NCBI RefSeq assembly: GCF_932526225.1
Contig: NC_064040.1
Span: 16,973,994 to 17,037,993, forward strand
DNA from: Nematostella vectensis
Lineage: Eukaryota > Cnidaria > Anthozoa > Actiniaria > Edwardsiidae
Reading direction: 5' to 3'
Length of the DNA: 64,000 nt
In this document: positions 24,413 through 35,800 of the stretch, piece by piece
How the letters are laid out: the number at the start of each line of letters is the position of its first letter
Position numbering within the stretch: position 1 is the first letter of the stretch
The notes under the pieces: model-generated
Databases searched by the model: none
Seen by the model: the letters and a program-made list of their open reading frames with translations, nothing else
Told to the model about the DNA's origin: nothing
Program-made: the position numbers and the translations under genes

Positions 24413-26930
24413 GATCTCTCGCGGAATATTTGACGCATCGTGATGAAAACCCTAATGTCGTGCTACACATGAAGACAGCAACACATTTCTGCATTAAAAT
24501 CGGGTACACGTTATTTGTATTTCGAGGTGTTATTGCACTTTATAATGCGAGGAATTAGAATTAGATACCCTTAACTCAACACAGTGTCTCTCAAATGTGA
24601 ACATGTACGCTTTTTTTTTTTTTGCTAGGCCCGTTTCAAACGTCGTACCAACGTCGTGTCGAACTCCTTATGTCTGGCACGGATGAATAAGTAAAACGTG
24701 CGGAGTTCGAAACCAAGTCGCGCTTATGTAGTGTAGCTCGACCGAAAGACCAAATAGAAGTATCGAGCTGAAATAGATTTTGGTTTCAAACGTCGCGCGC
24801 GTTCGAGACGACGCTGGCACGGCTTTATGAGCGCCTCTCTTAACCTAACAGTAGTAACACAATGTTCTAGTTACAAAAAATCTGAAGACTACCAAAATAG
24901 TGTCACAGTAGGTTTTGTTAACGCCGTAAAACATGACAGTAGCGTGATCAATTATTGCGGGTATTTTGTTGTTGTTGTTTCCGGAGAGAATATGCTTAAA
25001 TTTTATCACAAAAAGGTTTTTTTTAATTTTTATAATGATAATAATTAATTATACTGTTCTTGGTGTGTCATGACATCGAAAAAAAGGTATAAGGACATTT
25101 CTATCTACTCTCATTATCTTGGATGTGTTCATGCTTTGTTCATTATCCGCAAGAGACCATCATGGTCTCTTGGTATCCTGTATATCTTTTTTGCACACAA
25201 GGAAATAACTAGAAAAATAAACTTGCATTCACGAGTTGGCTCACACAAAGCCTTTGATTGAAACTCGTGTTGTGCAGCACTGCTTATCATCAATCATGTC
25301 TCCTACCAACAATACAACATTAGCCATAACTAGACAGGAATTCGAACAACACGAACCTGTAGAGACAAGAATAAAATTAGCAGCATTCGATTCGAAACTC
25401 AGATCTACAATCCAAAGAATTTATAGCATTATATTACAAGGCAAGTCACATTTCATAATAAGGTAAGAAATTATTCTTATTATTATTTGCTGAGTGTAAA
25501 ATGCGATGTGTTTCTGTTTGTTTTATTCAGAATTCACTGACAAAGAATACAGGCTCCCGTGGTGGTGTTGTGTATGTGAATGTAATCTTTATTTTTCATG
25601 TGACATTAGTATATTTAATCAGTTAAATGAGCAAGGTAAGTATACAGTGATAGATAGAAGATGTTTACACAATTATTAGTTCCATAAATGCATCCGTAAG
25701 TATTAAAATAATAACAAAAATCTTTAATGAAACAAGAATCAATCGTTCAAGCAGCATGTGCTTGTTGTGGGTCTTAATGAATCATTTCATAAATAAATCA
25801 TACTTAGTATAGACTTCCATGGGACATTCGTTTGGCAACAATACATTCATTTGAAAGGAAGGACCAATTCTGCACGGAAAGGTAGGCAATACGATGAGCA
25901 TTTTATTCCGTTGTGAGTATTTGAGCAAATGTTTTGTTGAGCTACCCTTCATTTACATTTTCTTGCCTCTTTACAGTTACAAGTCATGTGTCGCAATAAG
26001 AAACGAAACGTTAGAAATAGATGGCCAGGACTCGCTAAACAACTTCAAAAATAGTAGGAGGAGGAAATAAGGAAAACATACAGATTCAGAGTATAACTCG
26101 CACCCTTCTCTTTATAACTTTTGCGTTTTACGATTGATTTTTAGTATGATTTTTTCAAAATTATACATGATTTTTAATCTTAAATTGTTTACAAATGTTT
26201 TTTCTTCTTAATCATAAATTGTGATTCACAGCGTTCGTTTATTTTTATGTGTGGGTGCTTTAATACAGGTGTTTACATTGCAGTGCAAATACTTGTTTCC
26301 ATATTCTATCTTTGCCTGAAAATATATTTTTAGGTGAGCGAAGATGACGCTTGAAGCGTGGCTGCCACTACTCTTAGCAGCAAACTTAGCTCACATATCA
26401 TACGCTGAGACGAGTAAAAGCGAGAGACTGAGAGAGCAAGTTTTTTCTTTTCTCCCAGGTGGGTGAAAATGAGCCGTAAAACATCCTGTTTTCGACGGCT
26501 TCTTTTAGTGTTAATTTAGTTTATAATTTCATGCAAAAGTGGAATCTTTATTGCGGGATGTGATACCGGACGACTAGAAAATAAAAGCACTTGAAAGTCA
26601 CACACAAGGAAAAAAACTTTTTTTTCACATGAAAAATCTTGAACTGCAAGGTGAGAAAAAATGCGATGTAATATTATTATTGATCATGTGAATGATTTGA
26701 ATAGCAAAAGAATAAATATTTGCGGTACCGTCAAACGAAATTTAATAAAAATGGAATTGTTATATTTATACTTTTCAATTTTATATATTTTTCAGCTCAG
26801 TCTAGAATGCTCTATTTGACAGTTCCATACATAGAAATAAAAAAAAGAGAAACTTTTCTGTTCGTACTAAAAGACCAATTTGGCAAATTTGTAAGAAGTC
26901 AAAGTCCAAGAAACTGTATAATCAGGGCTT
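24413..26930. other. No recognised gene
   Basis: A/T-rich sequence with poly-T runs. Short ORFs (24827-25048, 25236-25466) have no domain. A speculative exon chain starting at ATG 25296 is listed under rejected items. Confidence 0.5.
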
Positions 26931-26932
26931 CT

Positions 26933-27490
26933 GGAATTACGCGGAAAAAACTCAAAATTACGCGGGATTCTTTGCTAAATTACGCGAAAAATCAATCATT
27001 ACGCACTAAATTACGCGGGATTTTGCAATACATTTTTCTTTAAAAATCAAAATTTTGCAGGATTCTTTACTGAATTACGCGCAAAATTACACGAAATATC
27101 AACTGTTACGCCCCAACTACATTTTGTTCCGAAGGAAAGCACGAAATAAGGTTATTTTTTTGCGCGAAAATATCTTAGGAGAGTTTCAATGGCTCCTAGC
27201 CACCAGCCAATTAAAAAAAGGTATTCTATTATTAGTTCTTTGCCTTCGCGGTTATGCATAGAACGCCTAGTCATTTTATTTTGTTTTCGAAATTCAGTTC
27301 GAAATATCGCACTCTTACGAAGAATATCTGTCTTTTTTTACGAGAAATAGAGAAAAGAGCCCTTTAAGAACACATCACATTGTCTTTCAAAATTTAGCTA
27401 CATTACGCGGGATTACGCGGAAATTTGTGGATTACGCGGAGAAAGCCAAATTACGTGCTTCCGCACAAGCGTGTAATTCTAGAAGCCCTG
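26933..27490. mobile_element. Non-autonomous hAT-like element, 558 bp
   Basis: The ends are inverted repeats: CAGGGCTTCTGGAATTACGC on the left, and a right end whose complement is CAGGGCTTCTAGAATTACAC. The left flank is TGTATAAT and the right flank TATAAT; counting the shared TG, an 8-bp duplication fits the hAT superfamily, as does the CAGGG start. The interior is rich in ATTACGCG repeats and has no transposase. Confidence 0.7.
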
Positions 27491-27635
27491 TATAATAGAC
27501 GATTTTACCTTGTGAGCCTAGTGAAAGTGAAATAAAAACACACAACAAATCCATGGGAATAATGGCACTTTTTTACAATTTCAAGGATCATGGTGCTAAA
27601 AAACGTTTTCTATGAACCACGGAAAATAACTTTCT

Positions 27636-27862
27636 TACTGCGATTTTCTGCGAACTTTCGTCAATAGTTTCCAACTGCCAAACGGCTGTCTGGCTTCCGT
27701 CATTCAATCTAAACAGAATAACATTTGATGTTTTATGATTGGTCCAGCGCCTTGAGTGCTGGCCAATGAATACGCTTCAAGCTGTTTGAATGACGGAAGT
27801 CAGAAGGCGGTTTAGCTGTTGGAAATCGTGAGTGAGAGTTCACAGAACATTGTAAACTGAAT
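27636..27862. mobile_element. Imperfect inverted-repeat (MITE-like) element
   Basis: About 75-bp imperfect arms face each other. Left: TTTCCAACTGCCAAACGGC and GGCTTCCGTCATTCAA. Right: TTGAATGACGGAAGTCAGAA and GCTGTTGGAAA. About 70 bp separates them. There is no ORF. Boundaries and target duplication are unclear. Confidence 0.6.
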
Positions 27863-28403
27863 TAATGACAGCGAAGATATATAACATAAAAAAAGGAAAA
27901 CGCACTTATCCCAAACATATCCGCCGGTACACTACAACTTTTCGCAAACAATGGATTAATAACGAAATTTTGTTTCTTCCAGTCTCTGCTAGATTTCTGA
28001 TTGCTTTTTATTTTTTTTTTTAACAATATAAATATTTTTATCCACTTAATGATTTTATCTCCCTTTATTTCATCATTTTTTTAATCATACCATGGGAAAA
28101 AATAACATGGAAAAAAAAAAAAAATTCAGAGCAAGGATTCAGACCTGGAGGCTGATAGGCCACATAAGACGCGCTATCACATAAGACCGACCGTTGCCAA
28201 AACAATAGTGTATCAATATCGCGAATTAATCGCTCCATAAAATAAAATAAAAAAAAGCTCCTTCCACAAATTTCATAAATAAACAAATAAATTTGGAAAA
28301 CTGGATTAGATGCAGCTGGATTGCTAGATTGCGAGAGCGCAGATTCAAATACGCATTTTCAATACAAACACACTGAAGTTTTGGCCAGTTTAAGATGGTG
28401 GAG

Positions 28404-28538
28404 TGTTATGTTTCTGATATCGGATGGCTCGGATGCAAGAAGATTTCACTCGAGATGCAACACAACAACTGAGGGTAACTAGGGCGCCATTTGGCACAGG
28501 GATACCATAACATATTATAACACAGGGATACCATAGCA
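28404..28538 (-). repeat. 3' LTR
   Basis: The core 28404-28512 matches the other LTR in its terminal TGTTATGTTTCTGATATCGG and its end GATACCATAACA. A second partial copy of the LTR end (CACAGGGATACCATAGCA) extends it to about 28538, next to the purine tract. Confidence 0.85.
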
Positions 28539-28739
28539 TCCCTCCTCTTCTGAACAATTTGAATGTAATAAACAAAATGATTGCACAAATGTCTCAAGTC
28601 CTGTACTAGCAGAGAACTAATATACAAACATAGTTATAAGTCCAGTCTCACGGGAGCTTTCCTGATTGTGGTTGAGTGACGTAGTGGTGGTTTATCCACT
28701 GTATTGGCAGAGGTGTCAGGAATACTGCTAGTATCAGGT

Positions 28740-31700
28740 TTAGGGCCGTCTCAGGGTACTGTCAGTTTCCATGGCAACCATGTATGAGCGGGGTTCTGGG
28801 GTTACATTCTGTATGACACCAGGTTCCCATTTGTGTGATTTTGGATTTAGTACCCGTACATTCTGATTTGGTGTGAGCATAGGTAAACCCTTAGCACCCT
28901 TATCATAAGCTTGCTTGTATTTGTCCTGTCTGTCCTGTAGTTTACAGTTATTATCTCCATGTGCTGATAGTCCAATATGTGGCTTGGACACTGCTGGCAG
29001 GTTTTTTTGTAGACACGAGAGTTCAGCAGCTCTGCAGGTGAAGCAATGGTGTGATCCAATGGTGTTGTGCGAAGTGATAACATAGCAAAGTGAGGGTCAG
29101 CCCCTGTCTCGTAACATTTCTGTAACAAGCTCTTAACTGTCTGTACGTTGCGCTCAATGAACCCATTTGCTTCCCTGTAGTGTAGTGAAGTTGTCACATG
29201 ACTGAATCCGTAAGTGTGACTAAACTGCTGAAATGCCTCTGATGTTAATTGTGTATCATGTCCAGTAACAAATTTACTTGGGATACCATGCTCCTCAAAG
29301 ATTCCTTACAAATTACTGTAATAGTCACAAACCAGCAGATAATGCGAGTTGTTCCCAAAGAATAAATCTGCACCAAGAGTGTGCCAAGGTCTGGGAGGCA
29401 CGTCATGAGAAATCATTGGTTCCTTATTGTTTTCATTCTGATGACGCTGACACGTTGAACACTGTCTGACGGCATTGTCAATATCTTTATTGATGCTAGG
29501 CCAGAACACAGACCCTTTGGCTAGTAATTTACATTTCTCTGAGCCTTGATGCCCGCAATGCACCTGGCTCAAAACATCAGCTTGCAAAGTTTAAGGAATG
29601 ATGATCCGTAAACCCTTGAGTACCAATCCATCAGCTACGGTCAGTTCATCCCTGTAACTCCAGTACGGATGTACGGATGTGATGAGGTGGGCATTCTGAT
29701 CTCACAGCAGGCTATCCAATAGCAATGACCTTCCGCAGGGCTGAGAGTTCAGGGTCCTTTTCAGTCTCAACTCTAATCTGTTCAAGTCTTGTTGGGCTTA
29801 CATTCAAGTGAAGTTCTAGCTCATGTACGGAGACGTCCAAGCCTGGTATCTCATCGCCTAGACAGGAATTGATGCGCGACAGGGCATCTGCGAGTGGTAT
29901 ATCAATATCTTTACCAGGAACATAAACAACTTGAGCATTGTACTTTAGAATGCGCAGAAGCGTTCTCGCAATGCGAGGTGGTGCGCTAGACAAGTTCTTT
30001 TTGCAAATCAATCATCAAGTGGTTTATGATCTGTTTCCTTCTTTACTGGTCTACCATACCCATAATAATGAAACTTCTCGAGTCCATGTACTAATCCTAA
30101 AATTTCGCGTTCAATGTTCGAGTAGCGACGTTCCGTCTCTGTGAGGAGTTTGCTGCCAAACGCAACAAGTCCCTCGTCCTGAAATAGTACTGCTCCGAGG
30201 CCGCGCTGAGAAGCGTCAACCTGGATCATCACTGGTTTCTTGCAATTGAAATACTTCAGTGCTGCAGGTGTCGCAATTGCCTGCTTAATGCTGTTAACAG
30301 CGATTTGGTGTTCCGGGGACCAGACAAACTCACTGCCCGATTTGGTAAGATCCCGTAATGGTGCTGACGATGATCAAGAGTAGGTATGAATCTGCTTAGG
30401 TATTGTACAGCTCCTAAAAATGACTTAAATCTTTGACTGAAGTAGAAGGATCCATAGCCGTTATTGCTTCTATCTTTCCAGGATCCACTTCCAGGCCATT
30501 TGCACTTAGAATATGGCCATAGAATGGAATGCTCGTACACTTGACACGACATTTATAAGGGTTAAACTTGATCACTGCCATCATCTTTGAATCTAACGAC
30601 ATCAATATCATCTGCGATACCTGTGTCTCCCGTAAGATCACCAAAAGTCTCGTCCATCTTCTTCTGGAACACATCCTGTGCGCAGACCAATCCAAAAGGC
30701 AGCCGGAGAAAACGATATCTTCCGAAAGGACTATTGAACGTGGTGTAATATGAACTCTGTTCATCAAGCTTGATATTCCAGTAACCACTCCTTGCATCAA
30801 TAATCGTAAAATACTTGGCTCCATTGAGCTTGGGTAGTACATCATCTAGGGTTGGTGTACAGTGGTGAGGCCTTCTTATCGCCTTATTCAAATCCTTGGG
30901 ATCCAGGTACAGACGTATTGAGCCATTTGACTTAGTGACGCACACAAATGAGTTAACCCAGTCTGTGGGTCTGTCCACCTTCTCTATAATTCCTTGCTCG
31001 CATAGAGAATCTAACTACGCTTTAAAAGGCTCGCGTAAAGCCTCTGGTACGTGACTGGGTAGGTGTATAACTGGTGGTACAGTTTCGTCTAGCCTTATGT
31101 TGTATTTGCCTTTGAAGCAGCCAATGCCATCAAAGCAATCCTTGTAATCACTAATCAGTTCCTCTTTAGCATTGATGTTACCATCTGGTTCCTTTCTTGG
31201 GGTTTTTTGTGGAGATGCTTGGTCTGTTGAGCAGTTCAGAGTATAGTTCAGTGTTATCCAGTCCAGTTTCTGACACGTTGGAAGACCAAGGATAACTGGT
31301 CCCTTGCAATCAACAACATGAAATACACTGTTTATAGTCTTGCTCTTATGTTTAATCTCTAAGGTGCAAGTGCCATACTGCTTTATCAAGTGTCCTCCGT
31401 ATGCGGCTATCTTAATCGTACTGTCTGAAAGTTGACTGTCCGAGAAAAGTTCTTGGTACTTGTCATGGGGAATGACATTTCCTTCTGCTCCAGTGTCAAC
31501 TTTGACAACGACAGGCTTTGAGTTAATTTATACCGTCACCAATGCTTGCCTTTTACTCCCATTCTGGATGACATCAACATTTAGTGAGTGAAAGTATAAG
31601 TGCTCTTCATGAGGTTCAGGGCCAGCCTCTTCCATAGAGTGAAATTGCTGCCGCTAACTTTTAGATGCTGACTTGCTTGTCCATTTATGGGGTCTTGGAG

Positions 31701-31854
31701 CTGGATTTGTAGCGGATTTCGACCTGCATGCACGCTGCCAGTGGTGTAATTTATTACAACCATTACACATTGTGTTGACGCTTTGAGAGATCATGGGCCA
31801 AACCACAGCTCCCACATTTCTGGTTTGATGGTGTTGACATGCCTTGTCTACCAT
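28740..31854 (-). pseudogene. pol remnant: CCHC knuckle, protease, RT, RNase H, integrase
   Basis: The fragments lie in order but in changing frames. A CCHC knuckle (C-x2-C-x4-H-x4-C) is at about 31740-31780. An aspartic protease site DTGAEGN is near 31500, with ILGLP near 31285. Reverse transcriptase spans about 30560-30980, with LDPKDLN, LPFGL and an IADD catalytic box. RNase H (IQVDASQRGLGAV, 30008-30232) follows. The integrase HHCC finger (29306-29587) and the end of its catalytic core (28847-29197) come last. Stops and frameshifts between fragments mean no intact polyprotein. Confidence 0.88.
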
Positions 31855-32450
31855 GTTTTGTTTGGTTTCTTGGAGAGTGAGTGGATCTTTTTACTGTAAT
31901 CCGGTAAATTCATGCCTTGAATCTGCTTTTTGGTGGCTTCCTCAGTCCTCGCAATGTCCATTGCTTTATTTATGGTGAGGTCAGAAGCTTGTTTTAGTAG
32001 TCCTGACCGTACCTGGTCCGAGTTTGTTCCAAAGATCAGTGCATCAATCAAGTGCTCATCAGGGCTTGTGAACTTGCACTCTTGAATGAGAACTCGAAGT
32101 CTCTTCATGAACTTGTCGACTGACTCGTCTTTTTCTTGTCTCATTGTTCTTATTTTGAACCGGGAAAGCCTGAAATTGCTTTTAGGAGCGATGAATTCAC
32201 CAAATTTCGTCCAGTAAGTGTCTCGTTTTTTTTTCTTTTCCCCGTTCGTGAGGTTCCATGTCGAAACGGTTTCTATCCCATCGTCGCCCGACCACAGGAG
32301 GAGATGTGTGACCTTTTCTTCCTCAGATTTGCTTTTCAAAGGTCCATCGAAGATCAACCCACACTTTTCCTTGAATTTTCTGTACAGCTGAGTTGCTTCC
32401 GGCGCATTCCAGTCGATGGATAGCGGGGTAACTCCAGCGAGCTCTATGAT
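31848..32450 (-). pseudogene. gag remnant of the LTR retrotransposon
   Basis: This is the capsid-like part of the element. The frame is open from inside the 5' LTR down to 31848, about 200 residues after the leader. It shows the usual gag features: a WNAPE segment near the start, the hydrophobic HLLLWSGDDG helix and a retrotransposon-gag helix with FMKRLR. It stops before the zinc knuckle, which continues in another frame, so the gene is interrupted. No initiating ATG is evident after the primer-binding site. Confidence 0.8.
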
Positions 32451-32527
32451 CAACTCGAACAAAATATACCGTCCAGGTATTGTTAGAAGCTGCGGCTGTG
32501 ACCTACTATCCGACTTCTGACACCATA

Positions 32528-32629
32528 TGTTATGTTTCTGATATCGGATGGCTCGGATTGAGAATTTCACTCGAGATGTAACTCGTTTACATGTGTCTAT
32601 GCTAATTATTACACAGGGATACCATAACA
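32528..32629 (-). repeat. 5' LTR
   Basis: 102 bp with the same 7-base inverted ends as the other LTR. It differs by substitutions and small indels in the middle, so the copy is not recent. Confidence 0.85.
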
Positions 32630-32841
32630 TGGAGATTCCAGGAGGGAGGGGAAGGATTGATCCGAAGGATTGATCTTGTCTGGAATCACACAGCTAGAGG
32701 AAGAAGTGACCGTTTATCTGGATATAAGAATGTGCAAGCTTGTTGTTTGACTGAGAGATTTTGGGGGAGTTGTTTGACTGACTTGGGGAAGTACCTTTTT
32801 ATCGAGATGGCAGCATCAGGCAGTTCCATTATAATCCCCAG

Positions 32842-35800
32842 GTTATGCGTCAAATGCTGGTTCATTCAAAACTCTTCGCGCTGCCAGCTTGATTGACTGC
32901 TGTCATCACTGTTTGACAACCAGTGGCTGTACATCCGGGACCTTTCACGAAGCAGGCAGTACCAAGAGCCTTTGCGCGTTAATCAATCACACGCTTACAA
33001 ATGAGGTCTGCGCAGAAACGAGGGCAGGAAGCGTGTATTTCAAGGCCTTTAAAGTAAGTTTACCTAACAAATGAAACAAGATTTTTGTGTAAAAATGTAA
33101 ACCGTAGTAAAAGTGGTCACAACGCCAAACAATACAAATAATACAGAAATTTATGCAGACATATTTTTACAGTGCATGAATCTACAAAGTAGCTGGCGGT
33201 TCCGCTGGCTGCCGGGCCTAAATGAAACGACTGGTTATTATTAAATTACGTTGGTTTACATTTACGCACTGTTATGTTGAGCGCAAAAATTGTGTAAAAT
33301 AGCATCAAGATTAAGTAAACGCTTATTCAAGTTTGCCGTAAAGATGTAAGGTTGCAAAAAGATTTTAATGCACATTTTCTTCGTATAACTACGATTACAG
33401 CCTAAGAGGTTCAAGCCCGCCTATCGTAACGTGATTTTGGTTGAGGTAATGGTATTTTTTTCTGCTTGCTAGGGTTCTTATGCTGACCCTTGTGCCGATG
33501 TGAAATGCAAAAATGGCGGCACATGTGTGCCCGACTGCAGCGAGAGCGGGTTCAAATGTCAGTGTACTTTGGCCAATAATGGCAAGTTATGTAATGGCTG
33601 GACAGGTGAGGATAAAACAATTAACGTTATGTAATGGCTGGACAGGTGAGAATAAAACAGTTAACGTTAAAGAAGACTAATCACGCCGCCATCTTATGTT
33701 CCCGCTCAATCCCGAGTAACCCGATGCATCCATTTCCATCGGCTAATTCAAGCAAGTAACCAAGATATTTTCAATCAAATATCGTCAATAACATATCAGA
33801 CTTCATTCGTAGATCATTTTGAAGTTTTCTTGCGAAATAACCGCTGCATTTCCAATAATAAACAATAACAAAGGAGTGGATGATCGGCATTCTTTATTTT
33901 TTTATCATGGATTGAATATATAGCAGTGAAACTAATAACTAAGTGACTTGATGTAGTATTTGCAGCCATGATTTTCTCGGTTTGCGATTTTGAAAGCTTT
34001 AAGGTGCGAACGACCCCCCCCCCCCCCCCCGCTAAAAATCTATCTAGCTACGGACCTGTGTTTGTAATATTTGTATAATAAAAAATGAATCTAAAGTACT
34101 TCATATTTTATGTCCTTTTGTTCTCAGTTGCCATTTCTTCGTGTAAAGATATTTTAGAGAAAACAAGGTAAATGACTACAGTATAAGGAAGTAAGAAAGT
34201 TAGTTAATGGGATATGAGTGGTATGTGCTACCTGGTAGACATTAGCGTTATCAGTCAATGAGAGTTGCAAAGCATGCTTGATTGCGTTTTACAAAATAAG
34301 GAAAACTTCCAGTTTTATGTCAATTCAAGAGAGCATAAGATTAGGGAGTGACATTTTGGTATTACCCACGCGCCATGTCGATTCACATCCTGGCTATTTT
34401 TAGTAACCACCACCCCACCACTGCGCGTGAGCATTTTTACTCACCCTTCCCCCGCGCTTTGGCATTTTCATCTTGTTGTTTGCCGCTGTTTTGTGATTTG
34501 AAAGGATCAAGAAACGAGATAACCAAGCTGCGAGAGAAAGCAAATATTATGAGACTTTATTTCATTATAAGACGATATTTTACTGTAATTCCCATCAGCC
34601 ATCGTAAGAACATGGCGTACACGTTTACCGTGGGCTCAAAAGAGACTGACGTCTACTGTCACATGTCAAGCATCTGCGGAAGTGGGGGATGGACGCTGGT
34701 CATGAAGATAGATGGCGCAAAGGTAAAAGTAATTTATTTTCATTACCTCTTTTTAAACTGAATCGCTGGGGTCATGGAAATATCTGCTCCACATAACTAG
34801 CTACCACAGCATACCAATAACTAACTACCACAGCATACCCACAACTATCTACCACAGCATACCCATAACTATCTACCACAGCATACCCATAACTATCTAC
34901 CACAGCATACCAATAACTAACTACCACAGCATACCCACAACTATCTACCACAGCATACCCATAACTAGCTACCACAGCATACCCATAACTGACTACAACA
35001 GCATACCCATAACTATCTACCACAGCATACCAATAACTAACTACCACAGCATACCCATAACTATCTACCACAGCATACCCATAACTATCTACTACAGCAT
35101 ACCCATAACTATCTACCACAGCATACCCATAACTGACTACAACAGCATACCCATAGCTAGCTACCACAGCATACCAATAACTAGCTACCACAGCATATCC
35201 ATAACAAGCTACCACAGCATACTCATAACTAGCTACCACAGCATACCCATAACTGACTACAACAGCATACCCATAGCTAGCTACCACAGCATACCCATAA
35301 CTAACTACCACAGCATACCCATAACTTACTACCACAGCATACCAATAACTAGCTACCACAGCATATCCATAACAAGCTACCACAGCATACCCATAACTAG
35401 CTACCACATCATATCCATAACTGACTACAACAGCATACCCATAGCTAGCTACCACAGCATACCCATAACTAACTACCACAGCATACCCATAACTGACTAC
35501 AACAGCATATTCATAACAAGCTACCACAGCGTAACCATAACTGACTACAACAGTACACCTAAAACTAGCTACCACCAAGAGACCATGATGTAAGAGAACG
35601 AATCCCCGTGGCCCACGATGTCGTCCTTGAAAGCCATTTTTAGATTGCGCGAGCTTGTCAATCATAGCATCCATATATGGCTTTGTCGCGCCATATTTGG
35701 TTATGGGTACCTCGCGAGTTAGTTCATTTTCACAACATTCTTTTTTCCCTCTGCAGTTCTTTGCTTCGTTCGCTACCTGTTTTTTTATCTTTTTAGCTGC

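Larger units (their letters stand above)
28404..32629 (-). mobile_element. Ty3/Gypsy-type LTR retrotransposon, full length but decayed
   Basis: The element is bounded by related LTRs of about 100 bp that begin TGTTATG and end CATAACA, and it is flanked on both sides by TGGAG (28399-28403 and 32630-32634), a 5-bp target duplication. Reading on the minus strand, the order is gag, CCHC knuckle, protease, reverse transcriptase, RNase H, integrase, which is the Ty3/Gypsy order. A primer-binding-site-like TGGTGTCAGAAGTCGG starts just inside the 5' LTR. A purine tract (minus strand of 28539-28551) precedes the 3' LTR. The frames are broken in several places, so it is not autonomous. It lies just upstream of the PAN-domain gene. 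Confidence 0.93.

Noticed and set aside
25296-25998. Possible gene: ATG 25296, then segments after acceptors at 25531 and later, ending VTSHVSQ
   Set aside because: It needs a GC donor or weak acceptors, composition looks intronic, and no domain is recognisable. A faint likeness to a TEA-domain end is too weak to support.
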